In this document: one piece after another, positions 26,001 to 36,196 of the stretch
How the letters are laid out: every line of letters begins with the position of its first letter
Position numbering within the stretch: the stretch's first letter is position 1
NCBI GenBank assembly: GCA_015178975.1
Contig: WHVD01000017.1
Location: 971,153 to 1,035,152, forward strand
DNA: 64,000 bases
Direction: 5' to 3'
Origin: Hysterangium stoloniferum
Taxonomy: Eukaryota; Basidiomycota; Agaricomycetes; Hysterangiales; Hysterangiaceae
Position numbers and translations under genes: made by a program
Notes under the pieces: model-generated
Told to the model about the DNA's origin: nothing
What the model saw: the letters and a program-made list of their open reading frames with translations, nothing else
Database searches by the model: none

Positions 26001-26652
26001 GTACCATCATTCCATCCAAATAGGCCTGGTTATGTTCATTGACTGTGGCAGTAAAATGCAAGACCTTTCTCAAATAGAAAGACATGGTGGAATGAAAGAT
26101 AGAGACACGGAAATTCTTTTTCTTTGTCAAATACAAGACGGAGAGGAGGTTACTTGTGAGATGGGGAACATGGAGAACCCTCTCAAACTCTATTATTACA
26201 TTTCCATTCCCTTTAGATTTAAACTGCACTGCTCCTATCCCTGCAGGCATAACTATTTGTCCATTTGCAACTTGGATAGGTGTTTGAAATGGTGTATAAC
26301 TTGAAAACCAATGACGATAGGGAGTCATATGCGAAGAAGCACCTGTGTCAGCAGTCCTGTCAGAACTAGCATTGACAAGGAGAGCGCAAGATGGATCGGT
26401 AGAGTCAGGGATAGAAACACTTGCATTTCCAGCACTCTCTGGTTTCTTCTCCTCTGATACCTTGTCAGACGCATTGGCTTTGTCAGCCTTAGCAGCCTTT
26501 CTTTCTTTATACTCCTTTTTTCTTCTGCTCAACTCTGGCCTTTGCCTGTTTCTGTGCATTTGCATACTCGTGACAATTGTCTTGGGTGTGGCTGGAACCA
26601 TTGCAGAATGTGCAAGGAACTTTACCAGAAGTGTTGGAAGTTTTTGACACAA
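23039..26652 (-). pseudogene. Copia B pol: protease, integrase, reverse transcriptase, RNase H (disrupted)
   Basis: The long frame 26652-23893 (-) encodes the protease DTGASSHM, the pre-integrase region LWHHRFNHLN with CEPCLAGK, the integrase core (HSDVHGPL, DDKGGEY, NGVAERFNRTLEE), a proline/serine-rich linker, and the reverse transcriptase with ARLVAKGYAQ, DISSAFLNGEL, GLYGLRQSPR and the catalytic FVDDM. A one-base frame change near 23930 moves the frame to 23926-23561, which has HDLGPTSYLLG and THPDIAYTVG. RNase H continues in that frame to 23039, with DNQSSIAVA, but is cut by TGA codons at 23561-23563, 23453-23455 and 23309-23311. Comparison with copia family motifs indicates Arg at the second and third and probably the first, so CGA to TGA. 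It follows gag in a different frame. Not functional as it stands. Confidence 0.9.
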
Positions 26653-27262
26653 TCTTGTTCGCCATCTCTAAACTCCTGGCAGACTGCAGACTCTCTTGTG
26701 ATGCAAAGTGAGTTTTGACATCAGAGAATGTGATAGCAGTATTCATCATTAAAGATGAAATCCACACAGAGTCAGATTCAGGCAGAGAACGAAGTAAAGT
26801 GAGAGCAGCAAGCTCATCATCCAGCATGGCAAGAGTGTACCCTTTTGGATGCAAGTTCTGGACATGTGCACAAACCTTGTCAACATGACTCATTAATGAA
26901 GTCAGAGATTCATCAGGTTCCTTCCAAATATTAAAGAGGTCATTATAGGCACTAAAACGAACTGCAGGGAGTTGTTTATTATGTGCCTTTTCAATTTTAG
27001 ACCACATATCATCAGGACCATCATCAATGTCAACATGGGTGCGCTGTGTAGGTCCAAGAGAGCGCCATATGATACCAGCTGCTTTATTGGGGCGTTCCAA
27101 CCAGGCGGACTGTAAACTAGTATCACTAGGTTGTTTTTCTTTGCCAGTGGCAATAGAAAGACAGTTCTCCATATGCAAAAGACCAATTACATCATGTCTC
27201 CAATCCTCATAATTATTTTCTCCCAATATGACACTATGTTTGTAAGTATCACTGGATGCCAT
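26507..27262 (-). CDS. Copia B gag
   Basis: Capsid/nucleocapsid protein of 251 residues from the ATG at 27262. The N-terminal region (NYEDWRHDVIGLLHMENCL) is the copia gag domain that packs into virus-like particles in the cytoplasm, and the C-terminus has one CCHC knuckle, CTFCNGSSHTQDNC. The frame ends in TAA just after a run of six A. The pol frame continues on the other side in the +1 frame, overlapping by about 145 bp. Whether this is programmed frameshifting or a one-base indel is open. It appears otherwise intact. Confidence 0.85.
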   Translation of the reverse strand: MASSDTYKHSVILGENNYEDWRHDVIGLLHMENCLSIATGKEKQPSDTSLQSAWLERPNKAAGIIWRSLGPTQRTHVDIDDGPDDMWSKIEKAHNKQLPAVRFSAYNDLFNIWKEPDESLTSLMSHVDKVCAHVQNLHPKGYTLAMLDDELAALTLLRSLPESDSVWISSLMMNTAITFSDVKTHFASQESLQSARSLEMANKIVSKTSNTSGKVPCTFCNGSSHTQDNCHEYANAQKQAKARVEQKKKGV

Positions 27263-27574
27263 GACATGTCAATATCCACCAAGAATTTAACTTAAAAAGA
27301 ACTAAGTAATTGGACAAGCAGTTGTAACACCACCTTGCTCAACAGGGTTATTGTGATATTGCAAGGAAGGTAAAAACGAAGGCCCACTGAAGAGCACAAT
27401 GCCAACAGTTCAAGTTCAATGTATCTAAAAGACCGTGTTAAAAGGTAAAATGATGTGGCACAGACCCAGATGATACTGTGAAGTGCTTGAGGTGTGAGGG
27501 AAGAGTGTGACTGGAGAGAGAGAGGTGACAGGGTTTGACAGGGTGAGTCACAAGGGTGATAAAAATGAAGTTGC

Positions 27575-28393
27575 TGTTACAACCCGGACAAATCCCGCCG
27601 GACTCCGGGCACTAACCCGTATGCCCCCACGTGCTACAAGCACCAATCGTCTGTTTATAGGATTTCCCGCCCGGACTCTGTTACGTCAAGACTTGTTACG
27701 TTCGACCTCATTACGACACACATCAGTTACCAGACTTCCCCCAGACGCCATCTCTGTCTATGTCTGTCTTCGTCCTATGCATCAGTCACCGGATCCCACT
27801 CAGAATCCCGTCACCGCTCTATTCGAGCCCCGTTCCCATTTTAGTCAAATGACCTGTCACGATTAGGACTCTGCTCCTGCTCCATTTCCCGTTATGGGTT
27901 ATGCTTTGTCACGATTCGGACTCCGCTCCGTTCCGTCCCATTCCTACACCAAACTTGGTGTTTACTATTCCCATTTATGTTTTGTTAGTTTCGTTTTCAT
28001 CATTACCAGATTAGTATGTCATTCACTCCATGGTCTATATAATCTGGCAGATGTTGTACATACAATCCAGTCAGAAAATTAGCTTAGATTCCCCCCAGTA
28101 ATCTAATATATTTTCCTCTATAAAACCTTACTCTAATCACACCACTCACACTAGTCAGAGCCCACGGGCTCCGGCACATCTACCTCTCACGAATATCTCG
28201 ACTTACGACTCATGACCTTACGACCTACGACCTATGACCCACGAACCCCTCCCGGACTCCCCGGGATTCCCGTCCGCCTGTTCGAAATTGGACAACATGA
28301 TCTAGCGAGGGCGCAGCCTATAAGCTGAAGCCAAGTCCTACCGGATATCCCGCGGGTTTCTCACGAGACCCGCCCTGTGTGTGGATCCTAACA
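27575..28393 (+). mobile_element. Solo LTR of the gypsy B family nested in the copia B leader
   Basis: An 819-bp solo LTR from TGTTACAACCCGG to GGATCCTAACA with a perfect 5-bp target duplication GTTGC (27570-27574 and 28394-28398). It lies in the untranslated leader of copia B. It is the most CpG-rich copy of this LTR family in the window, so probably the youngest. Internal sequences were lost by LTR-LTR recombination. Confidence 0.93.
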
Positions 28394-28672
28394 GTTGCCC
28401 AAAAAAGTGAAATTGAGCAACGACAAGCGATTTGGAGTGTGGGAATATATCTCCTTTTATGGACACAGGTGCCTAAATGGGCAAAAAATGCACACAATCA
28501 CAGGTGTGAGATGTGAGTCCAAAAAGTGACCAAATCAGGCCAAAATCCAAGGAGATATAACCAAAATAAAATCCAAACGCAATGTAGAGTGTTTTGGACA
28601 AGGAAAAGTTGTCAGAAAAGATGTGCAAAGTGATGGATTGTGCAGATGACAACTGGATGTACTGGTTTAGAA

Positions 28673-28688
28673 GCTGGGGCCCATAACC
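28673..28688 (-). other. Primer-binding site of copia B (half-tRNA-iMet type)
   Basis: On the element strand the first 16 bases after the 5' LTR are GGTTATGGGCCCCAGC. The first 12 are complementary to the anticodon stem-loop of eukaryotic initiator-Met tRNA (GGGCCCATAACC), as in Drosophila copia and yeast Ty5, which prime from a tRNA-iMet fragment and not from the 3' CCA end. Confidence 0.8.
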
Positions 28689-28936
28689 TATTGAAACAGT
28701 TGAATAACTCTTGACAAACACCCTGTGAGTGTGAGGAAAGTAAACACTAAGGAGACTTTCCCACACCCATAGCGGAATATGCTACAGGGTGCTTACCTAA
28801 GCACCTACACATCAGTTACCTTACTAGGTAACTCACTCAATCCTGCACCTACAGTGCTGGGAAAAATACTACAAATATCAGAAAAATACAGGGAATATCA
28901 TAGAATATGTAAGAGCTGTAATATCATACTCTAACA
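28689..28936 (-). repeat. 5' LTR of copia B
   Basis: 248 bp, the same boundaries as the LTR at 22770-23017 and nearly identical to it. It abuts the CTTGC target duplication at 28937. Confidence 0.92.
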
Positions 28937-30299
28937 CTTGCCCAGGGTAGTTAGCATTGGTGAATGTCAGGTTCAACAGTATCTCTCTTGCGGTCAAACA
29001 CCATTTTACTAGATTTATACCTGTCCTGTACCCACAGTTCATTCGGTAAACTACAGCCCTCCTCTGCAGCAACCATATGTAGATACCATACTGCCAACAT
29101 GATGGTCAGTTGTTGACCATTGTCATTCCATCTTATAACAGGGGAAAGTTCAACATGACCTGTTTTGATATTTCTCAACTGGAGGAATCTTTTTTCGCCA
29201 CCCTACAAAAACACCATAAACCAGTGTCACAGATAACATACCCGTACCGCACTTGATGCTGGTATGTATAGCATTGTACCTGGGTGAGAGCAGACCAGAA
29301 CGCTTCTATTTGTTTACCATCAACTGAGGTCTCCCAATGTGGCTGCCAATTATTAGAAAATTTAAACTCACCGGGGAGGACATTGCGACCAGGATCATCT
29401 GGCACCATCGATGCCAAATCTGGGGCCAGCTGTTCATACTGGGTGATACCGCCAGTGGGTACCATTCTAATCGCCCTAGGGTTCCCCTTTCTGCCAAAAA
29501 ACGTATGGCGTTCAAGAGGTGACGGAAGAAATGCAAATATCAAATTGAGACCATTCAATGATGTATCTCCCCGAGCAAGGTTTTGAAGTCTGGGCGGAAG
29601 TAAATTGAGGAGGGACTTGAATTGGGGTTCTTTGAATCGTTCAGAATAGACAAGCGAAATTCATTTGCTTGTAACTTGAAGTCATCATTGATCCATGGAA
29701 GGATCTGCTTAACCTTGAGATCCAATGGCAGCAATTCCACGATTATTTTCAGATTGTTTCTGTTTTTACACAAATGTGCCGGAATTGAGTGTTGGCTGAG
29801 CACATTTCTGAGCGATAGTGCTACTAGGAAACAAAGAGCCTGGTCAGTGGGCGGATTTTGAAAGATGCGAGCAGCTTCGATTTGATCATTATCGTTACTG
29901 ACTTCATCCCGAACGGTGAAATGTGTCTTTAAATGACTTCCTATTTCATTCGATATCTGTGTATCGGTGGCCCTTGTCTGGATGTCCTACCCATATTGAT
30001 CGTTAAGAATCTCTGCTACCATTTGGCGAGGCAACGCCACGAAATATCTGGTTTTCCTTCAACATTAGATATAAAGTCTTTAAGGACGATGGATACGGGA
30101 GAACTGAAAGTGACATCCAAAGCATAGTTGATTGTTTGGTCTAGATGTTGTTTAAAAAATTCCACAAAATCCTGTTCCAATTGTATGGAACTTCGAATAT
30201 CAACTGGTGGTTGTGGGGTGTATTGTTGGGTCGGGGTATCCAAAATATGACTGTACATCGCTATGATGTCCTTGTAGCTGAAGCCCGGCCACCTCTCCC

Positions 30300-30472
30300 T
30301 GACGAAATATGATGGACTTCATACGTTTACGGATCGTTCTTGTCACAACGTGCAGTTGCTCTGCTTATGTAACGTAGTAACCGAGAAATTTTCTCTAACA
30401 ATACAATCTTTAGAACCATCAACAGGAGTGTTTCGTTACTGACCTTTGCACACTCAGGTTCACCTGGCGTCA
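30300..30472 (+). repeat. 5' LTR of copia A
   Basis: 173 bp, TGACGAAATATG to CACCTGGCGTCA. Relative to the 3' LTR it has four transitions, three of them a lost CpG in this copy. Confidence 0.93.
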
Positions 30473-30484
30473 GGTTATGGGCCC
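30473..30484 (+). other. Primer-binding site of copia A overlapping the start codon
   Basis: GGTTATGGGCCC directly follows the LTR and is complementary to the anticodon arm of initiator-Met tRNA. The ATG of gag-pol (30477) is inside it. Confidence 0.8.
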
Positions 30485-33400
30485 CGATAGCGGACCTTAC
30501 CATCAGTCTTCTGACAGCTCTCATGCTTTCAAGTACCAGAAGCTCAATGGCCAAAATTACCCACTCTGGGCTGAGCACATGCAGGCCGCCTTGCAGTCAA
30601 GATATCTGTGGTTAATTGTCAGTGGCCGAGAAGTGTGCCCTGAAAAGCCAGCAGTTACTAAACCAGACCAAATGACGGCTGCTGAATGGAAAGCTGAAAA
30701 GAAGGACTATATGGATTGGTTGTTAAGGGACGAAGCAGCTCAGGGTTTGATGAAGGGGGCAGCGGAAAGCACACAGTGGCCACACATCGCATTAGCCCAG
30801 ATGTCACAGGAAATGTGGGATTTATGGAAGGATATGTATGTGACCAACCAACAACGGATCAACATTCACTATCACTTCAAAGAACTTTACACTTGGAAGT
30901 ATGCAGATACAACCTTGATGCCAGATCACATAGCAACCATGCTTGACTTGGGGCGCAAGATTTTAGCAGCTGGCAAACTCCTTCCAGATATCCACATTGC
31001 ACGTGCACTCATCCTTTCCCTTCCAACTACACAATCTTGGGATGTAATCAAAATCCAGCTTTTCAGCATGGATACCTCAAAACTCACCTCTCAAACCGTC
31101 AGTGCTACACTTATCGCCGAAGCTAATCATCGTTCCAAGGAGAAGTCAAGTGAAACAGCCCTTCTTGCTAAGAAGTCGAATAGCCAAGGGAAACCTGGCA
31201 AAAATGGTGGCAAAAGTCGCAAACCAAAGCCAGACGATGAATGCCACTACTGTCAGGAAAAAGGACATTGGATTAGCAAGTGTCCTAAGCGTGAGGAAGA
31301 TGAGAAGAAGAAGAAGGATGGTGGAGGTACCACTAACCTCACCATGTCAAATCTTCGTGAGTTGGGTCCTCGCCAGGTAGGGCAGGTTTACGTGGTTGGA
31401 GCTACATCCAGCAGGTCGGCAGAATTAATTCTAGATTGTGGTGCAACATCACATATGTTCTGCAACAGGAAGTATTTCAAGATGTACATATCTTCCGCTA
31501 CTGGTGAAACAATTGCAGTGGGAGATGCCTGTTCCATTCCCATTGCAGGCAGTGGCAGTGTCTCATTCAGGAGCATATTGCCAGGTGGATACAGAACAGT
31601 CACCCTTACCGAGGTATACCATGTTCCGAAGCTTGCTGCGAATTTAGTCAGCCTCAGTAAGCTACAGCATGCTGGAGCATCAGTCTCAAGCACTGTGGAT
31701 GGACTGTTAATTAATCTTGGAGTTGATGCACTTTTCAATGCAAAGCTCACTGGGATGTCAGGTACCCTGTATCATATTGAATGTCTCGAAATACAAAGGG
31801 ATTCCACCTATATTGCTAGGAGTGGGAGTTTACGCCTTTGGCACCGACACATGGGACATCTGAATCCAGAAGCTATACAGGAAATGCATAGAAGAAAGAT
31901 GGTGGATGGTCTCACTCTATCTTCCACTCTAGATTATGACCACGTTTGTGAGGGATGCGTCCTCAGCAAATCACATCGGCTACCCTTCCCTAAGTCCAGT
32001 TCAGCCAAGTACGAGAAAATGGATCTGATTGTCGTTGACCTTACAGGCCCCATGTCAGTTGTGACTTGGAGTGGAATGTCATACGCACTCGTGGTTGTGG
32101 AGGTCAGTTGCCATTTTCCAGTCAGACGATTATTGCATTCGAAAGATGAGGCTGCTGGAGCGTTGAAGGATGTCATAGCCATGTTAGAACGACAGTCAGG
32201 AAAACATCTCAAGTGGATCAGATGCGATAATGGAACAGAATTCGTAACAACAATAGTAGAATCCTTTTGCAAAAGGAATGGGATTATCATGGAAACAACT
32301 GTACCATATACCCCTGAGCAGAACGGGATTGCTGAACGTGCCATTATGGTTTTCTTTCAAATGGTGAGGTGCATGCTCCATTCTGCGAAGATGGACTTGC
32401 GCTACTGGGGGGAAGCATTCTTGTATGCTGTCCATATCCACAGTTGCACAATTACCTCAGCCCTTGATAATGTCCCATTTGAAGCTTGGTATGGACGAAA
32501 ACCTGATGTGTCCCACCTCCGGATATTTGGATCAGTCGCATATGCCAATATCCCAAAAAGGTTGCGTAAAGGGAAGTTAGAAGTTACTTCAATTAAATGC
32601 CGCTTACTAGGTTGGTGGAATGATGAGATGAAAGGTTACCACCTTGAGGATGCAGAAACAGGAAAGCTGATTACCACTCGTGATGTACAGTTTGTGCAGG
32701 ACGACAATCCAAATGATCTTGCTATCATCGAAATGTGAGGTATTGCACCTATGAAGGCTGACCTCGATAGTCTAGAACCAGATGGTGGTACAGATGCTTC
32801 CCCAAAGATTCCCACTACTCACCAGTCTCAACTCATCGAGAATCAGATTCAAGACAATAGCCAAAATGCTAATCCTCCGCAGTGCACCATGGAGAATACT
32901 ACCCCGGTTACAGAAACAGCATTGCCTACCCTGCCCCACTCATCCAAGTGGTCGAACCTCCCATCACGAACACAACCTACATGCAAAGTCAACGCACCAG
33001 CCCCACCAGGAATTGCTGCGACTGAAGAAGAGATTGATGCAGTGATTGTGCATGGAAGCGAGCATCGTGCCTTTATTTCCTTTCCCAGTGAACCACAAAA
33101 TTACCATGAGGCCATGATGTCACCCTACAAGAAGCAGTGGGAGAAAGCCATAGTGACCGAATACGAGAAGTTGAAGTCAACTGGAACCTTCGAATGGGTC
33201 AGTCAACTGCCTCCAGGACGAAAAGCTGTTGGTAGTCACGTCATATTTCATGAAAAGAGGGATGGCAATGGCAAATTTGTCAAAGCAAAGGCTCGCATTG
33301 TCGCAAAGGGCTTCTCGCAGGTGCCAGGAAATGATTTTACTGCAACCTTCTCATCAGTGGTGAAATTTACAACCTTACAAACCTTACTATCTCTTGTAGC

Positions 33401-34673
33401 ACACGAAGATTGGGAACTACACCAAATCGACGTTGTCAGTGCATATTTGCAGGGCAACTTAGACAAAGAAATATATATGGACGTACCAGAAGGAATCAAG
33501 GAGGATAATAAAGAAGGATGGTATTGGAGATTGTTGAAGGCCTTGTATGGATTGAAGCAAGCTGGGCGACAATGGAAAATAAAGCTTAATAAAGTCATGG
33601 AAAGTCTCAGTTTCAAAAGGAGCCATGCCGATGATTGTCTTTACATCCTTCGCAAGGATGGGAAACTTGCTTTATTGGTGTTAATCTATGTTGACGACAT
33701 GGCTGTGGCTGGGCACACACTCGCTCACATCTCAAAATTCAAGGAAAACATTGCGAAACATTTTGATATCACTGATCTCGGTGAACTAAAATACATCCTT
33801 GGAATACAAGTCAACCGAGACTGCAGCGCACATTCCATCTCGTTGAACCAAACTGCCTACATTCACCAAGTGTTAGCATGTTTCGGCATGAAAGACTGTG
33901 CACCAGTCACCACCCCACTTGCAGTCAATCATAACCTTACAGCATCACAATCACCATCAACCAATGAAGAACTACAAGAATATCTCAGCTATGCGAATGG
34001 TCTTCGGTACCTGGAGATAGTAGGCTCACTATTATATGCAACACAAACTTGACCAGACATTCAATTTGTGGTTGGACTTGTGGCACAATTTGGAGGCAAC
34101 CCTGGGAAGCCTCACCTTGAAGCTGTAAAGCGTATTTTACATTATTTAAAAGGTACAGCCACAATGGTACTTATGTTTGGATGGAAGAACCACAACTCAA
34201 CTGACCTGGTTGGCTGGACCGACTCAAATTGGGCTCAGGACCCTGACTCGCGACGTTCAGTGGGAGGGTTCATATTCAACGTTGCTGGTGGCTCAATATC
34301 CTGGTCATCAAAGAAGCAACCCACCATCACTCTGTCAACAGTGGAGGCCAAATATATGGCTGCTTCAAATGCCACGAAGGAGGCCATATGGTTAAGAGTG
34401 TTACTTGAAGATCTTGGATTTCCACAAACCACTGCTACACTCATTCACGCAGATAACCAGGGCTGTATTGCACTCACCCGTAATCCCGTCTCTCGCTCAC
34501 GAGCAAAGCATATTGATATCAGGCATCACTTTATTCAAGAACACATTGAAAAACTTGAGGTCGATCTGAAGTACGTCACTACAAAGGACATGTTAGCAGA
34601 CATTTTCACCAAGCAATTACCGCAGGAGACCTTCGAGAAGTTCAGATATATGTTAGGGGTTGGAGATACATGA
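30477..34673 (+). pseudogene. Copia A gag-pol polyprotein with two in-frame stops
   Basis: A single reading frame from the ATG at 30477 to the stop at 34671-34673, interrupted only by TGA at 32736-32738 and 34050-34052. Domains in order: gag (KLNGQNYPLWAEHMQAALQS), CCHC knuckle CHYCQEKGHWISKC, protease with DCGATSHM (Cys where copia elements usually have Ser), pre-integrase LWHRHMGHLNPEAI and CEGCVLSKSHR, integrase core (DLTGPMS, DNGTEF, PEQNGIAERA), reverse transcriptase (ARIVAKGFSQ, QIDVVSAYLQGNL, ALYGLKQAGRQW, YVDDMAVAG), and RNase H with DSNWAQDPDSRRS and HADNQGCIAL. The second stop stands where Arg or His of the T-x-PDI motif is expected. Both stops can be explained by CGA to TGA. There is no gag/pol frame change, in contrast to copia B. 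Confidence 0.92.
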
Positions 34674-34693
34674 CAGAACTCACCGAGTGGGAG

Positions 34694-34866
34694 TGACGAA
34701 ATATGATGGACTTCATACGTTTACGGATCGTTCTTGTCACAACGTGCAGTTGCCCTGCTTATGTAACGTAGTAACCGAGAAATTTTCTCTAACAATACGA
34801 TCTTTAGAACCATCAACAGGAGTGTTTCGTTACTGACCTTCGCGCACTCAGGTTCACCTGGCGTCA
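34694..34866 (+). repeat. 3' LTR of copia A
   Basis: 173 bp, same termini as the 5' LTR, followed by the CTCCC target duplication. Confidence 0.93.
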
Positions 34867-35283
34867 CTCCCAGATGTGATTAATGTGGTCAGGACCATAA
34901 AACTCTTTCTTGCTACGAGTCGGTTGAGGCTGGCCGTTGTTATTCGCAACCTGCAACTTGGTGAGTTTAGCGGTTAGATACATGACAACTCCGATTGAGA
35001 CATGGTGGTAATTCTCAACAAGGGCGTTTTGTTATCAGAGTGGGCTCGAAGTATTAGCTTATGATGTGTTAGTTTGAATGTAAATACAACCGAGGCTATG
35101 CAATCCTGTTACCCTAAAGTACCCAAAACAGCATCTTTTTTTACGTTCTTTGCCAAAAAACGTATCCTCAGCTATTTGATCTTATCGGCTTACATAATGT
35201 TATGTTTAGGAGTGAGGATACCGTGAAGCACCTATCACCAAACACCACAACGATCATTCTATACTTGTACCACATTTTCAATT

Positions 35284-36196
35284 ATGTCTAACTCAAGTGG
35301 CGAGGAGGAAGATAGGGAGATTCTCCGTTCTAATCCTTGGAAATGGGAGCAGGTTATTCAGGCCGGGTGGATCAATTGGGTCTTAGAGACTCCTCCATTC
35401 CCTTGCATTCCACAGTTGGATTCTTTGGAGTACAGCGTTATTGACACGTTTGACTCGACGAACGACAGCACAGAAGTAATGAAGGTATATACGAAAGTTA
35501 ATGGCATCGAGAAACTGGCCATTTTGAAAGTGGTAAGTTCAACTGGAAATGTCGTGGAACTCGGATGAAAATTTTCTTCATTCATAGTATCAGGTCCCAT
35601 CCAGATACAGGGATACCAGGCTTGATGGATTCATTCGCGAATTTGTAGCATATTCGAATCTTACTCACTTTGGCCTTTGCGATGAGGGACTGGTGCCTCA
35701 TTGTTATGGCTGGTATGATTTTGCTTCGGATGATCCCGTCGTTCTGTCAGAACGCCATCCGTATGTGCCATTTATTTGGGAAGACGAGGTGGCACCTCGG
35801 GCCCTACTTCTGGAGTATCTTGAAGACGCGGTGCCCCTTTCTGCAGAGAATTATACCCCTCAGATGGCTCCTGCTGTGGTTGATGCTCTCCAACGGATCC
35901 AGTCCTTTGGAATAATTCATCGGGACCCTGAGATACGAAACATAGTCGTACGCCCTGATGGCAATACGTTCTGGGTAAAAGCATCTTTCTCATTAACGTT
36001 CGAGAGTCTGACGATGTTTTAAGATTGACTTTGAGAGTGCTTATACTTTTCCGTCTGAAGTGATGGACTCGCAATGGTTCATATATCGGTGTCGTTACGA
36101 GATGTCGTTAATTTGGACGAGCATGTATTATTATATGGTGAGCGCGCGCTCTCCATCTCGGTCTGAAATTCCTCCTAATAGTGTATAAAACGGTGA
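35284..36196 (+). CDS. Small divergent protein-kinase-like protein, copy 2
   Basis: Paralogue of the gene at 17332, with exons 35284-35532, 35588-35980, 36024-36137 and 36182-36196. The coding sequence is open, about 256 residues. Most differences cluster at the N-terminus (NPWKWEQVIQAGWINW against NPWRTKEVIADWVNW), where one codon is gained without losing frame; the catalytic loop reads IIHRDPEIRN. The intron 2 donor is GCATCT instead of GTATCT in copy 1, so splicing there may be weak; if the intron stays in, translation stops at 36022 and the IDFE segment is lost. Its divergent partner gene is a pseudogene, which leaves this kinase without its neighbour. It is expressed only if the shared upstream region still works. 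Confidence 0.65.

Larger units (their letters stand above)
22770..28936 (-). mobile_element. Ty1/copia LTR retrotransposon B, near full length, inactive
   Basis: A 6.2-kb element in minus orientation with two 248-bp LTRs (22770-23017 and 28689-28936) and a 5-bp target duplication CTTGC at 22765-22769 and 28937-28941. Read on its own strand it runs 5' LTR, primer-binding site, leader (with a nested solo LTR at 27575-28393), gag, protease, integrase, reverse transcriptase, RNase H, purine-rich tract (CAGGTGGGAG) and 3' LTR. It is inserted into the 3' part of the duplicated nuclease-like gene. Frameshifts and three in-frame TGA codons make it defective. Confidence 0.93.
30300..34866 (+). mobile_element. 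Ty1/copia LTR retrotransposon A, full length, inactive
   Basis: A 4,567-bp element with 173-bp LTRs (30300-30472 and 34694-34866), a perfect target duplication CTCCC (30295-30299 and 34867-34871), a primer-binding site directly after the 5' LTR and a purine-rich GAGTGGGAG before the 3' LTR. It is inserted in the N-terminal part of the second nuclease-like gene copy. One long frame is split by two in-frame TGA codons. The LTRs differ at 4 of 173 positions, so insertion is fairly recent. Confidence 0.95.
28942..35005 (-). pseudogene. Second copy of the nuclease-like gene, broken by copia insertions and indels
   Basis: Parts lie at 34867-35005 (N-terminus), 28942-30299 (most of the protein) and a few bases before 22769 (C-terminus). 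The copia A insertion falls about 45 codons from the start and copia B near the C-terminus. Independent lesions include a one-base loss close to the start codon (near 34980), a ~13-nt deletion near 30041 that removes part of the helical middle, a 4-nt deletion near 29655 and further frame changes near 29558 and 29178. The putative active-site segment PDDPGRNVLPGEFK is still present. Broken open frames cover 28951-29178, 29175-29558, 29555-29803 and 30016-30258. Confidence 0.88.
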
